Source: Wocania ichthyoenteri Th78 (GTDB lineage: Bacteria > Bacteroidota > Bacteroidia > Flavobacteriales > Flavobacteriaceae). Taken from it: a stretch of DNA of 64,000 nucleotides. Positions 1 through 10,526 of the stretch are shown piece by piece (position 1 is the stretch's first letter; every line of letters starts with the position of its first letter). The translations under genes were made by a program, and so were the position numbers. The notes beneath the pieces were generated by a model, which searched no databases, was not told the origin of the DNA, and saw only the letters and a program-made list of their open reading frames with translations. Where the stretch lies: the NCBI RefSeq assembly GCF_000789235.1, contig NZ_KN525716.1:3770766-3834765 (forward strand). The letters run 5' to 3'.

Positions 1-3000
1 CAATTATAGTAAAGGTTTCAGTAATAGCACAAGGTGTGCCATCGGTAATAGTTACAGTGTATGTGCCAGGGCCAATGTTGTTTCTTTCTAGGCCAGCAGT
101 GGCATCATCATCCCAAACTAAAGTCACAGGGTTGATGCCTCCAACAAGATTTAAACTAATGCTGGCATCATTTTCGCCGAAGCACGACACATTATTTACA
201 ACAGGGTTTATGGTAAAAATAGGTGCTTCGTCAATAATAATAGTAGCTTGTTTTTCACAATTTGTATCGTCTGTAACTGTAATCGTGTAGGTGCCAGCAG
301 ATAGATTGCTTTGAATATTCCCTGAGCCTAAATTACTCCAAGCTATTGTGTAAGGTGGGTTTCCTCCAGAAATATTATTGATAGTGATAGACGCATTATT
401 GTCACCATAACACTCAATTTCGGTGGTAGTATAATCGATTATGATTTCATCAGATTGATCTAAAATAACTTCTAAATCATCAGTACAGCCAGATTTGTCG
501 GTAACTACTAAGTTATATGTACCAGCAATTAAATTTGAAATGTTTTGAGAGGTACTTGTAAATCCATTTGGTCCTGTCCATGCATAATTATAGTCGAAAA
601 CGCCTGCTGAAACCTCAATAGGCCTGCCACCAACAACATCAATATTGATAGCACCTGTGGCATCTCCAAAACAAATAATATCAGTTTGATTGATTAAACT
701 AGCTTGAAGCAAATTGGGTTCAATAATAGAGAAATTTTCAACTATAGGTGTACAATTGTTAGCATCGGTTACGGTTATTTGATAGTCACCTGGACCTAAA
801 TTTGATAAATCTTCGGTAGTATCAAAAGGATTTCCATTTCGTGTCCAATTATAAGTATATGGCGTTGTACCTCCAGAAATATTAATATCAATTTCGCCAT
901 CATTTGCACCAAAACAGGAGATCGTTTCTGGGTCGAAATTAATATTGCTAAAAATCAGTTCATCAGGTTCTAAAATGGTAAAAGTATCTGTAAATGGGCA
1001 ACCGCCGTCGTCATTAATCACCACGGTATAATCACCTGGTTCTAAATTAGAAATATCTTCATTGGTACTAGTAAATCCGTTTGGCCCAGTCCAAGAAATT
1101 TGATACGGATTTCCTGTTGTAAAAGGCACGCCACCAGTTATTGAAATGTCAAGAGAACCGTTGTTAGCTAAATAACAATCGCTGTTTATTTGATTGGTTG
1201 TAATGCTTATTGAAGGGTTAACGGTTATGTTGATGGTAAAATCCGCGCCAGCACAAATACCAGAAATAGGTGTAACGGTATAGGTTACAGTTGCTGGATT
1301 TGTGGTATTGTTTGTTAATGTTTGACTAATATCTGATTGCGGTGTGCTTTCGTTTGAAGCTCCCGTAATTGAACCAACAGGATTAATAGTTGGTGTTGTC
1401 CATGTGTATAATGTTCCAGTGGGTACAATATCTCCTGTGGATGAATCAGGAATAATTTGAAAGCTTACGCCACTACAAATCGTTATCGCTTTATCTGAAA
1501 TATTTGGTGTTTGATTAATTGTAATTTCTGCAGTTTGTGAGTTGATTTCAGTACAACCACCAGCGGAAAATGTAACGATACAATAATAATAAATCGTTCC
1601 AATATTCGTTGAAGGTGGATTGTAAGTTGCGTTAGTTTCGCCAGTAATAGCAGCTCCTGTTAAGTTATCATTAATTGTGTTAGAATACCATTGATATGTT
1701 GGTGTTCCCACGCCATTGGCAACTGCAACTGACAACGTATTTAAACTTTCACCAAAACAAATGGTTTCTGAAATGGGTTGTGCAGTAAAGTTAGGCGCTG
1801 CATTAACTGTAACCAAAGCTGTGTCGCTTATAACGCTACACCCAGGATCTGGCTGCGTAATCACACAGTAATAATATATGTTTCCAATAGTAGTGGTCGG
1901 CGGTGTAAAAATACTATTTGTTGCTCCAGTAATTAAAGTACCTCCAACATTAGAGTTTGTGGTGTTAGAATACCATTGATAATTGTAAACAGTTCCTAAT
2001 CCGCCACTAGTAACAACCTCTAAATTTTGAGGTGTTGTTCCTTGACATAATTCTTGAGAGACTAGTGGTTGTGATGTAATAGTGGGGTCATCAGCTACTA
2101 CAATTTCAGCAACTTCACTAGTTATAGCATTACACCCATTTCCGCTTGAAGAAATCTCAACATAGTAATAATAGTTTCCAACAGTATTAAAAGTAGGCGG
2201 GGTATAATTTACGTTTGTTGCACCTGTAATGATTACTCCTCCAGTATTAGAATTTGTAGTGTTAGAATACCATTGATATGTTATTGTACCTGTGCCTCCA
2301 GAATGTACAACCGATAAAGCTGAATTGATATCGCCGCCAACACATAAACTTTGGGTTGCTATAGGTTGTATGTCAATTTGAAGTCCATCAACAATCTCAA
2401 TACGAGCGGTGTTAGAAGTGATTTCATTACAACCAATTCCTGTTGGGAAAGAAACCACGCAGTAATAATATATAATGCCTGTTGGATTATTTGGCGGCGT
2501 GTAAGTAGTTGCTGTTTCTCCAGTTATAATCGTGCCTGTCGTATTATCATCAACGGTATTGCTGTACCATTGATAGGTTGGAGTTCCTGCCCCAGTGACG
2601 CTAACCGATAACGAATTTAAAGCACCGTTTAAACAAATGGTTTCTGGTTGCGGTTGACTTGTGAATTCTGGTGCTGGATCTACAGTAATTACAACATTCA
2701 CCGAGTTACCTGTACAGCCGTTTGTTGTTGGAGTGATGGTAAAAGTTACGTCTTCAGAAGTGTTATTTGAATTAAAAATAGTTTGAATAGGAATGATACT
2801 CGTGTTCCCAGAAGCAATAAACCCTGTTATTCCAGTTGGTGCAGTTGCTGTCCACGAGTATGTTGTGTTTGATAAATTTGAAGTTAAAACAACTTCGGCA
2901 GTATCGGTTCCAGAGCAAATGGTTTGCGTTAAATCGGTATTCGTAATCGTCGGAATTGGATTTACTGAAAAATCTTCATTTACCGTTGTCGTTCCGCAGC

Positions 3001-5071
3001 TATTTGTTATGCTGAAAGTAACTTGGTAATCTCCTGGTGTTGCGTACGTAATTGTACCAGGATCTAAAGTGCTTGAAGTTGCTGGACTTCCGCCAGGGAA
3101 ATTCCAACTGTAAGTTATAGTTTCGGAAGCTGGCGCACAATCCTCAACAACCGCAATAGGATTAAATGATGCTGTTTCACAAAAATCCGAAATACTATTT
3201 ATAGTCGCCGTTGGTGGTTGTTTAACTTCAATAGTTTCAGAAATAGAATTGCTACCACAAGAATTTGTTATGGTTTGTGTTAGGGTGTAAGTTCCAGCGG
3301 TTACAAAGCTTATGGATGGAGTTGCTGAGGTTTCATCTGTTCCGTTAGTAAAACTCCAATTTGGAGGTGTTGTTCCGCAAAAACCAGAAGCATAAGTTAC
3401 TTCCCATAAATATTCCTCAGTACCGCAACTTAAACTTAAATCGGTATTATTGGTTACTTGAACATCTAAAGGCGAACATCCGTTATTCGTATTTAAAGTA
3501 AAGCTCGGTATTAACTCAGGTTCAATACAAATATTTTTAATTACTGTATTTGTTACACCACAAGAATTTTCAGCATATAACGAAACTGTGTAAGTTCCGG
3601 GCGCTGTATAAATATGACTTGGATCTCTTAATGTTGATGTAGATCCATCCCCAAAATCCCAATAATAACCATCGTTAATGCTACAATTATTGCTATATCC
3701 ATCTAGTGATGTATTGTCGAATTGCACTGAAGTATTCACACAGCTAATAGGCGGGTCTTCAAAATCAACTTCTGGTTTTCTTAAAATAATGATAGGGCCA
3801 GCGGTTAAATTGGTTTGTCCACACGAAGTGGTAATATTTAAAAAAACAGTATAACTAAATGGACAACTCGTTTCTGTATATGTATGTGGAATTGGGAAAT
3901 TTTGAGAATTTACAGGGTCTGCGGCATTAAAGTATGTTGATGCTTCTAATTGAGATTGTGTGTAGCTTTCAGTGTTTCCATCGCCAAAATCAATAAAGTA
4001 ATTGGTGTCCGGAGGGTTTGTGCCCCAAGAGCCAATTGCAAACTCAAGAGGAGAAACAGGTGTACATAAATTTACTGTATTCCCTGGATTTACAATAGAC
4101 CCAGTGGGGTTGCTGGAGTTTTTAATCAAATAAGTAACAGTATTATCACAATTGCTTCCAATTCCTGTTATGTCCATGTTAAAAGAGCCTAATTGTGTGT
4201 AAGTATGTGTAGCTGGAAATGTAACATTAGTTTCAATGGTGCTTCCGTCGCCCCAATCAACAGTATAAGAATTTATACAAGTGGCAGAAACGTTGTCAAT
4301 GCCAACATTAATAGTATATGATGGATCAGTAGTATTATTACCGCAATTATTAAAGGGGTCAAACTGATTGTCGATATCGCGAAATTCCAATCTTGGTTTT
4401 TCTTCAACTAAAATAGATTTGGTAACTGAGTTAGTACAACCATTTGAATCTGTAACTGTTAGTGTTACACTAACATTTTGAGAACCACAACCCACAATAT
4501 CAAATTCGTGTGTTGGGTTTGCAACTGTTGATGTATTCCCATCACCAAAACTCCAATTATAAGTAAAAGGGGCACTTCCGGTAATATTAGATACAAAATC
4601 AACAGATGTTCCAGCGCATGTGCCAGCATTGTTAAAAGTAAAATCTATAATAGGTTCGGTTACCGTTACAGTAGCAGTTCCGCTTTCATTGGTTGAATCT
4701 CCAGTACTATCGCTTACCGAAATAAGTTCGTAAACAAAAGTTCCAATAGTATTGGTACTAGCAGATAGATTTATCGAATTGTTACCCCCCGTGGTTGTAA
4801 TGGTTTGATTAGGGCCACCATTTAGCATATAGGTAAATGTGTAAGGCGTTGTACCGCCAGATCCTGTAAATGTTATTTGTGGCTGGGGTGTTTCGTCTTT
4901 ACAAACTTCTGTTGTACCAGAAATAGTTGCCGATGGCGGTAATAATTTATCCGAAGTATTTAAGGTAATTGAACTTTGTTGGTTACTAGGTTTCTCCTTT
5001 TCGTTAAATGCAAAAATAGAGATGGTAATTATAAAAAATGATAATGTACCCAGAAAATAATTTTTTCTCAT
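1..5071 (-). CDS. Giant SprB-like secreted adhesin, N-terminal part (C-terminus off the left edge)
   Basis: An uninterrupted reading frame of about 1690 codons runs from the ATG at 5071 to the window edge with no stop, so the protein is truncated here. It begins with a signal peptide (MRKNYFLGTLSFFIITISIF), followed by PKD-type domains with WSFGDGN and WDFGDGS motifs. Next come four or more Ig-like repeats sharing QWYSNT and TYTPP-type motifs, a PKD-like segment, and then at least six SprB-type repeats of the pattern SCFG-x-NDG, GGTPPYTYNW, GTYTVTVTD. Such proteins are exported by the type IX secretion system and act as surface adhesins in gliding Bacteroidota; a C-terminal sorting domain would be expected beyond the edge. 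Cysteines recur in each repeat. The family is clear; a role in gliding is inferred. Confidence 0.88.
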   Translation of the reverse strand, partial: MRKNYFLGTLSFFIITISIFAFNEKEKPSNQQSSITLNTSDKLLPPSATISGTTEVCKDETPQPQITFTGSGGTTPYTFTYMLNGGPNQTITTTGGNNSINLSASTNTIGTFVYELISVSDSTGDSTNESGTATVTVTEPIIDFTFNNAGTCAGTSVDFVSNITGSAPFTYNWSFGDGNTSTVANPTHEFDIVGCGSQNVSVTLTVTDSNGCTNSVTKSILVEEKPRLEFRDIDNQFDPFNNCGNNTTDPSYTINVGIDNVSATCINSYTVDWGDGSTIETNVTFPATHTYTQLGSFNMDITGIGSNCDNTVTYLIKNSSNPTGSIVNPGNTVNLCTPVSPLEFAIGSWGTNPPDTNYFIDFGDGNTESYTQSQLEASTYFNAADPVNSQNFPIPHTYTETSCPFSYTVFLNITTSCGQTNLTAGPIIILRKPEVDFEDPPISCVNTSVQFDNTSLDGYSNNCSINDGYYWDFGDGSTSTLRDPSHIYTAPGTYTVSLYAENSCGVTNTVIKNICIEPELIPSFTLNTNNGCSPLDVQVTNNTDLSLSCGTEEYLWEVTYASGFCGTTPPNWSFTNGTDETSATPSISFVTAGTYTLTQTITNSCGSNSISETIEVKQPPTATINSISDFCETASFNPIAVVEDCAPASETITYSWNFPGGSPATSSTLDPGTITYATPGDYQVTFSITNSCGTTTVNEDFSVNPIPTITNTDLTQTICSGTDTAEVVLTSNLSNTTYSWTATAPTGITGFIASGNTSIIPIQTIFNSNNTSEDVTFTITPTTNGCTGNSVNVVITVDPAPEFTSQPQPETICLNGALNSLSVSVTGAGTPTYQWYSNTVDDNTTGTIITGETATTYTPPNNPTGIIYYYCVVSFPTGIGCNEITSNTARIEIVDGLQIDIQPIATQSLCVGGDINSALSVVHSGGTGTITYQWYSNTTNSNTGGVIITGATNVNYTPPTFNTVGNYYYYVEISSSGNGCNAITSEVAEIVVADDPTITSQPLVSQELCQGTTPQNLEVVTSGGLGTVYNYQWYSNTTNSNVGGTLITGATNSIFTPPTTTIGNIYYYCVITQPDPGCSVISDTALVTVNAAPNFTAQPISETICFGESLNTLSVAVANGVGTPTYQWYSNTINDNLTGAAITGETNATYNPPSTNIGTIYYYCIVTFSAGGCTEINSQTAEITINQTPNISDKAITICSGVSFQIIPDSSTGDIVPTGTLYTWTTPTINPVGSITGASNESTPQSDISQTLTNNTTNPATVTYTVTPISGICAGADFTINITVNPSISITTNQINSDCYLANNGSLDISITGGVPFTTGNPYQISWTGPNGFTSTNEDISNLEPGDYTVVINDDGGCPFTDTFTILEPDELIFSNINFDPETISCFGANDGEIDINISGGTTPYTYNWTRNGNPFDTTEDLSNLGPGDYQITVTDANNCTPIVENFSIIEPNLLQASLINQTDIICFGDATGAINIDVVGGRPIEVSAGVFDYNYAWTGPNGFTSTSQNISNLIAGTYNLVVTDKSGCTDDLEVILDQSDEIIIDYTTTEIECYGDNNASITINNISGGNPPYTIAWSNLGSGNIQSNLSAGTYTITVTDDTNCEKQATIIIDEAPIFTINPVVNNVSCFGENDASISLNLVGGINPVTLVWDDDATAGLERNNIGPGTYTVTITDGTPCAITETFTII

Positions 5072-5261
5072 TTAAGTTAATTGAGTTAATAGCTGTGACT
5101 AAAATAAATATTCTTTTTTATGAAGTATCATCTTTAATCAACATAAATCTATTTTTTCTATAAAAGACCCATTATCGGGGATGTAATTTTTTTCAGACCT
5201 ATTTTGGTTTATTAATTAACTTTTTTATTAGTTGTTGTTTATATTTACAATAAAAAGTATA

Positions 5262-6191
5262 ATGAGAGCATTAGTAATTTCTGGAGGAGGTAGCAAAGGT
5301 GCTTATGCAGGTGGTGTTGCACAATATTTAATTCAAGAAGAAGGTGTGAATTACGATATGTTTTTAGGCACATCTACAGGAGGTTTGTTGGTGCCTCATT
5401 TGGCAGCTGGTGAAATTGATAAAATTCATCAGGTATTTACTAATGTTAATCAAAGCAATATATTTAGTGTCAATCCATTTGTACTGCGTAAAAAAGGAGA
5501 TAGAGAATTTGTTTCTATAGACTTTATTAACACCTTTTGGCAGTTTGTTAAAATGAAAAGAACGTTTGGTGAAAGTAAATCATTAAGAAGACATATAAAG
5601 AAGCATTTCACTATTGAAGAGTATAATTTAATTAAAGAAACTAAGGACGATGTTGTTGTTACCGTTTCTAATCTTTCTAAAAATCGTGTAGAATATAAAT
5701 CGATAAAGGATTTTAGTTATGATGAATTTTGCGATTGGATATGGATTTCATGTAATTATATACCATTTATGTCTTTGGTGAAAAAGGATGGTTTTGAATA
5801 TGCTGATGGCGGTTTAGGCTGCGTAGTTCCTATTAGAGAAGCTATCCTAAGAGGTGCAACCGAAGTGGATGCTATAATTCTAGAATCCGAAAATATGGCT
5901 TATAATAAAGTTTTGGGAAAAAACCCTTTTTCATTAATGATTAATTTATTTGGCCATTTACTTGACCAAGTAGAACGTAATGATATTGTTATAGGAAAAT
6001 TGGCTGCAAAAAATAAAAATGTAAAACTTAATCTATATTATACGCCATCAAAACTTACTGAAAATTCATTGATTTTTAATAAAAAGCTAATGACTAAATG
6101 GTGGCAACAAGGGTATTACTACGCTAAACAAAAGTCTGAAGAAGCACGTTCAAATGAGTTAAGAATGGATGATGATTTACCACAAGTCTGA
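5262..6191 (+). CDS. Patatin-like phospholipase
   Basis: This 309-residue protein is a patatin-family serine hydrolase, expected to cleave acyl groups from phospholipids or other lipids with a Ser-Asp dyad. The oxyanion-hole glycine motif SGGGSKGAYAGG is at residues 7-18, the nucleophile elbow GTSTGG places Ser at 38, and the DGG motif gives Asp182. No signal peptide or membrane segment is visible, so it is probably cytoplasmic. I chose the ATG at 5262 because it puts the glycine motif at the usual place next to the N-terminus; a TTG 30 bases upstream would add ten residues. It is divergent from the adhesin and overlaps the end of the convergent downstream gene by 15 bases. Confidence 0.9.
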   Translation: MRALVISGGGSKGAYAGGVAQYLIQEEGVNYDMFLGTSTGGLLVPHLAAGEIDKIHQVFTNVNQSNIFSVNPFVLRKKGDREFVSIDFINTFWQFVKMKRTFGESKSLRRHIKKHFTIEEYNLIKETKDDVVVTVSNLSKNRVEYKSIKDFSYDEFCDWIWISCNYIPFMSLVKKDGFEYADGGLGCVVPIREAILRGATEVDAIILESENMAYNKVLGKNPFSLMINLFGHLLDQVERNDIVIGKLAAKNKNVKLNLYYTPSKLTENSLIFNKKLMTKWWQQGYYYAKQKSEEARSNELRMDDDLPQV

Positions 6192-6698
6192 AACCTCTTC
6201 TTTTATAAAAGATAATGCAGCATCGCTTGGTGCTCTGCGTTCCATCATTTCAGTTAAAACAACCTCTCTTAGTTTATTGGCTGTATCTGTTTTTTCAAGT
6301 AAGCTTGCTTTTCTTATCAATTGAATGGTCGCATTTTTTGCTGCCGAAATAATGCTCCAACACTTTTCGCTAACATATATTTGTTGTGCTAAATTATGTT
6401 CCATTTCTTGTTCAATATTCTGTATAAGTAATCTTTCGTAATCTTCTTTATTTGAAGATATTGGAACAACTCTAATCATTAACTTGTTGGGTGATATTCT
6501 TTCTAAAAATAAGGCAAGTCTTTCATAAGCTTGAAGACGTAAAGGCATTGATGAAACTTGTAAATCTTTTTTTAACAAAAAGCGTCTTCTACCAGCTTCA
6601 TTTTTAGTGTGTTCTTTAAAAAAGTAATAAGCAATAAGTCCTACAATTAATGAGGGAATTGCGAATAAAAATAAATCTATAATGCGATCTGAGTCCAT
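6177..6698 (-). CDS. Conserved single-pass membrane protein (DUF7935-like)
   Basis: A 173-residue protein with one N-terminal membrane segment (about residues 8-27, LFLFAIPSLIVGLIAYYFF) and a charged, helical cytoplasmic part rich in Arg, Glu and Leu (LPLRLQAYERLALFLERI type). This layout recalls a flavobacterial family of unknown function that I believe is catalogued as DUF7935, but I have not checked this. It sits 26 bases downstream of the M20 amidohydrolase on the same strand, so the two are probably co-transcribed. Its end overlaps the convergent patatin gene. No function can be given. Confidence 0.7.
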   Translation of the reverse strand: MDSDRIIDLFLFAIPSLIVGLIAYYFFKEHTKNEAGRRRFLLKKDLQVSSMPLRLQAYERLALFLERISPNKLMIRVVPISSNKEDYERLLIQNIEQEMEHNLAQQIYVSEKCWSIISAAKNATIQLIRKASLLEKTDTANKLREVVLTEMMERRAPSDAALSFIKEEVSDLW

Positions 6699-6724
6699 AA
6701 AAGTTTGACTGGTTTTGTGTTATT

Positions 6725-7996
6725 TTAATTATTTAAAAAATCAAAAGTAATATTTGTTAATGTTTTTACACCTAAAAGCATACCGCTTTCATCAATTTTA
6801 AAATCGGGTGTATGGTGTGGAAACGCATTTTTATTTCCAGGTGTCATTCCTCCTAAAAAGAAATATAATCCAGGCACTACTTCCTGAAAATATGAAAAAT
6901 CTTCACCCCCAGTAACAGCTTTCGTTAAAACTACGTTTTCTTTACCTGCTACTTTCTCAAACGTTGGTAACATTTGTGTAACCAAATCTGGATCGTTATA
7001 GGTAATCGTTGTGTTTTCTTGAAACTCTATTGAAGCTTCACCTCCATAGGCTTTTGCAATGGTTTCAGTCATTTCAGTCATACGTTTAAAAATGAGTTTT
7101 TTCATGTCTAAATCTAATGTTCTTATTGTTCCAATAAGTTCAGCACTTTCAGGAATAATATTAAATCGTACACCACTTGTTATTTTACCAACCGTTATTA
7201 CAGCAGGTTCTACTAACAAATTAGATTCTCGACTAATGATGCTTTGATAGCCATCAATAATTTTAGCAGAAATATAAATTGGATCAACGCCATTCCAGGG
7301 CGCAGAACCATGTGTTTGTTTGCCTTTTACGTTAACTACAAAACGCTCAACACCAGCCATAATGCCTCCAGATTTATATTCTATTTTGCCAACTTCTGTA
7401 TCCGAACTAATATGCAATCCAAAAATAGCATCTACTTTTGGGTTTTCTAAAACTCCTTCTTTTATCATCAGTTTAGCACCCCCTTCTTCTCCTGGAGGAG
7501 GACCTTCTTCTGCGGGTTGAAAAATAAACTTTACAGTGCCTCTTATTTTGTCTTTATTTTTAGATAAAATCTCTGCAACACCCATTAAAATGGCAATGTG
7601 AGTATCGTGTCCACAGGCATGCATCACACCCGTTTCGGTATTTAAAAAAGTAGCTTTTATTTTAGACTTAAATGGTAAATCATTACGTTCTGTAACAGGA
7701 AGTGCATCAATATCGGCACGTAAAGCAACTACTTTTCCTGGACTGTTACCTTTTAAAATGGCAACAACTCCAGTATGCGCAACACCAGTTTTAACTTCTA
7801 AACCCAAAGATTTTAAATGTCTAGTAATGGTTTCAGCAGTTTTAAACTCTCTGTTTGAAAGTTCTGGGTTTTCATGGAAATGTCGTCGCCATTCAATCAC
7901 TTTTTCTTCAATATCAATAAATTGTTGTTCTAGATTATCTTGACTATATACATTAATTATTCCAAAGCATGTAAATAAAAATATAAGATATTTCAT
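6725..7996 (-). CDS. M20 family metallo-amidohydrolase (N-acyl-amino-acid type)
   Basis: A 423-residue zinc hydrolase of the M20D/IAA-amino-acid hydrolase group, which removes acyl or aryl groups from N-acylated amino acids or peptides. A signal peptide (residues 1-19, ending VYSQ) indicates export to the periplasm. Metal-binding and catalytic motifs visible are RADIDALP (93-100), HACGHDTH (126-133), the acidic GPPPGEEGG loop that follows, and GGEDFSYF near residue 365. The dimerisation domain lies in the middle, with THGSAPWNGVDP. Length matches the family. The substrate cannot be told from sequence. Confidence 0.9.
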   Translation of the reverse strand: MKYLIFLFTCFGIINVYSQDNLEQQFIDIEEKVIEWRRHFHENPELSNREFKTAETITRHLKSLGLEVKTGVAHTGVVAILKGNSPGKVVALRADIDALPVTERNDLPFKSKIKATFLNTETGVMHACGHDTHIAILMGVAEILSKNKDKIRGTVKFIFQPAEEGPPPGEEGGAKLMIKEGVLENPKVDAIFGLHISSDTEVGKIEYKSGGIMAGVERFVVNVKGKQTHGSAPWNGVDPIYISAKIIDGYQSIISRESNLLVEPAVITVGKITSGVRFNIIPESAELIGTIRTLDLDMKKLIFKRMTEMTETIAKAYGGEASIEFQENTTITYNDPDLVTQMLPTFEKVAGKENVVLTKAVTGGEDFSYFQEVVPGLYFFLGGMTPGNKNAFPHHTPDFKIDESGMLLGVKTLTNITFDFLNN

Positions 7997-8139
7997 AATA
8001 ATGATTAAATTTTTGAAGTCTAAAGATATTCAAATTTTAATAAAAGCTGCCGAAGCTGTTAATTGTTTATAATTATTAATAATTCGCCTTAATTAAAAGT
8101 ATAACATTGGTTATTTTCACGTCTTAAAATGAAAATGAT

Positions 8140-10497
8140 TTGGAGAAGTATTTAAGTCAGCTAAATGATGCACAATTAGAACCTACGATTCAAATTGAAG
8201 GACCAATGATAGTTATTGCTGGTGCAGGTTCTGGTAAAACACGTGTGTTAACTTACCGTATTGCTTATATGATGAGTAAAGGAATTGACCCTTTTAATAT
8301 CTTATCGCTCACATTTACCAATAAAGCAGCACGAGAAATGAAAGAACGTATTGCATCTATTGTTGGAGCAAGTGAAGCGAAAAATTTATGGATGGGAACA
8401 TTCCACTCTGTATTTGCAAAAATTTTGCGTATTGAAGCTGATAGATTGGGGTATCCTAGTAATTTCACCATTTATGATACGCAAGATTCTGATAGGTTGA
8501 TTGCGTCTATTATTAAGGAAATGAGCCTTGATAAAGACATTTATAAATATAAGCAAGTACGCTCTAGAATTTCATCGTATAAAAATAGTTTGATTACGGT
8601 GCATGCGTATTTTCAAAATCCAGAATTAAAGGAAGCCGATACTATGGCTCGCCGACCAAGAATGGGTGATATTTATAAAGCATATGTTGAGCGTTGTTTT
8701 AAAGCAGGTGCGATGGATTTTGATGATTTGTTATTGAAAACCAATGAGCTTTTAACGCGTTTTCCTGAAGTTTTAGCAAAATACCAAAACCGATTTAAAT
8801 ACATTCTAGTTGATGAGTATCAAGATACTAACCATTCGCAATATTTAATTGTGAGAGCCTTGGCTGATAAGTTTCAAAATATATGTGTAGTGGGTGATGA
8901 TGCACAAAGTATTTATGCCTTCCGTGGTGCAAATATTAATAATATTTTAAATTTTCAGAAAGACTACGATGATGTGAAGCTATTTCGATTAGAACAAAAT
9001 TATCGTTCAACAAAAAACATTGTAAACGCAGCAAATTCTATTATCGATAAAAACCAAACGAAGCTTGATAAAATTGTTTGGACGGCTAATGATGAAGGCG
9101 AACAAATAAAAGTAAATCGTTCATTAACCGATGGAGACGAAGGGCGTTATGTAGCAAGTACCATTTGGGAAAACAAAATGAATCACCAATTAAATAATAG
9201 TGATTTTGCTATATTATATCGTACCAATGCGCAGTCAAGAGCTATTGAAGATGCGTTGAGAAAGCGAGATATTAAATATCGAATTTATGGTGGATTATCA
9301 TTTTATCAACGTAAAGAAATAAAAGATGTTCTCTCGTATTTACGGCTTATTATTAATCCAGCCGATGAAGAAGCTTTAAAGCGCGTTATTAATTTTCCGC
9401 CTCGTGGTATCGGGCAAACAACAGTTGATAAACTTATAGTATCTGCAAATGGATACAACCGAACCATTTTTGAAGTGATGAAACACATCGATAAAACCGA
9501 TGTAAAAGTTAATTCGGGTACAAAAACTAAACTTCAAGATTTCGTTACACTTATAGAAAGTTTTCAGGTATTAAATCAGACTGCCGATGTTTTTGAATTG
9601 GCAGAACATGTTACCCGAACCAGTGGTTTAATTCGAGAATTCAATAAAGATGGAACTCCAGAAGGTGTTACTAGAATGGAAAATATCGAGGAACTTTTAA
9701 ACGGAATGAAAGATTTTGTTGAGGGTCAAAAAGAAATTGCTGATACCACTGGTAATTTAGCTGAATTTTTAGAAGATGTTGCATTAGCAACAGATTTAGA
9801 TGCCGATAAAGGAGATGCAGACCACGTCGCTTTAATGACCATACATTTAGCAAAAGGATTGGAGTTTCCGTACGTTTTTATTGTTGGTTTAGAAGAAGAT
9901 TTGTTTCCAAGTGCCATGAGTATGAACACACGTAGCGAACTAGAGGAGGAGCGACGCTTGTTTTATGTAGCACTAACACGAGCAGAAAAGCAGGCTTATT
10001 TAACTTATGCTTTATCGCGTTACCGTTGGGGAAAATTGATTGATTCTGAACCTAGTCGTTTTATTGAAGAAATAGACGAGCAGTATTTAGATATAGTTAC
10101 ACCTATTGAAGAACGCCGCTTTAACCCCATGCTTGATGCCGCTATTTTTGGAGACACACCCTCTGTAACAAGCAAAAGAGCAGATTCTAATACGATTAGA
10201 TTTAAACCAGCTAAACAAGCGGTGTTAAAAAAAGGTAGTAAGCCGAAGTCAGAACCAGCTAAATTTCAAGTTACCACACCAAAAAACTTAAAGCCTGTTG
10301 TTAAATCTACTGGCAATACTAATTTATTTGATAGTAAATTGGTTGTTGGTAATATTGTAAAACACATTCGGTTTGGCACAGGAGAAGTTATGAAAATAGA
10401 AGGTAAAGGTGCTGACGTTAAAGCCGAAATTAATTTTCAACATGGTGGCGTTAAAAAATTATTGTTGCGCTTTGCTAAGTTGGAGGTTGTTGGGTAG
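8140..10497 (+). CDS. ATP-dependent 3'-5' DNA helicase, UvrD/PcrA family
   Basis: A 785-residue superfamily 1A helicase that unwinds DNA in repair and replication restart. All helicase motifs are present: Walker A GAGSGKT (28-34), TFTNKAAREMKER, the DEYQDT box near residue 225, VGDDAQSIYAFRGA, EQNYRST, the TIHLAKGLEF motif V and the LFYVALTRA motif VI. The C-terminus has the Tudor-like PcrA tail (GTGEVMKIEGKGADVKAEI) thought to bind RNA polymerase. The only in-frame start is TTG at 8140, because a stop lies at 8125; the ATG at 8129 is out of frame. The product therefore begins EKYLSQLNDAQ, as homologues do. Confidence 0.93.
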   Translation: MEKYLSQLNDAQLEPTIQIEGPMIVIAGAGSGKTRVLTYRIAYMMSKGIDPFNILSLTFTNKAAREMKERIASIVGASEAKNLWMGTFHSVFAKILRIEADRLGYPSNFTIYDTQDSDRLIASIIKEMSLDKDIYKYKQVRSRISSYKNSLITVHAYFQNPELKEADTMARRPRMGDIYKAYVERCFKAGAMDFDDLLLKTNELLTRFPEVLAKYQNRFKYILVDEYQDTNHSQYLIVRALADKFQNICVVGDDAQSIYAFRGANINNILNFQKDYDDVKLFRLEQNYRSTKNIVNAANSIIDKNQTKLDKIVWTANDEGEQIKVNRSLTDGDEGRYVASTIWENKMNHQLNNSDFAILYRTNAQSRAIEDALRKRDIKYRIYGGLSFYQRKEIKDVLSYLRLIINPADEEALKRVINFPPRGIGQTTVDKLIVSANGYNRTIFEVMKHIDKTDVKVNSGTKTKLQDFVTLIESFQVLNQTADVFELAEHVTRTSGLIREFNKDGTPEGVTRMENIEELLNGMKDFVEGQKEIADTTGNLAEFLEDVALATDLDADKGDADHVALMTIHLAKGLEFPYVFIVGLEEDLFPSAMSMNTRSELEEERRLFYVALTRAEKQAYLTYALSRYRWGKLIDSEPSRFIEEIDEQYLDIVTPIEERRFNPMLDAAIFGDTPSVTSKRADSNTIRFKPAKQAVLKKGSKPKSEPAKFQVTTPKNLKPVVKSTGNTNLFDSKLVVGNIVKHIRFGTGEVMKIEGKGADVKAEINFQHGGVKKLLLRFAKLEVVG

Positions 10498-10526
10498 ATT
10501 AGGTTTTGGGTCTTGGGTATTCAATC

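Noticed and set aside
1550..2650. Regular repeats of about 260 bp that might suggest a tandem DNA array or CRISPR-like structure
   Set aside because: They are the DNA of Ig-like protein repeats (QWYSNT units) in one open frame. Spacing and divergence fit protein repeats, and there is no short conserved repeat with unique spacers.
36..3029. Plus-strand open frames within the first 5 kb (36-290, 2351-2611, 2793-3029)
   Set aside because: They are shadows of the continuous minus-strand adhesin frame and have no recognisable sequence.
7059..7943. Plus-strand frames within the M20 amidohydrolase gene
   Set aside because: They lie fully inside a well-supported minus-strand gene in other frames.
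8129..8131. ATG at 8129 as the helicase start
   Set aside because: It is in another frame and reaches a stop after eight codons; the helicase frame has only the TTG at 8140 after the in-frame stop at 8125.
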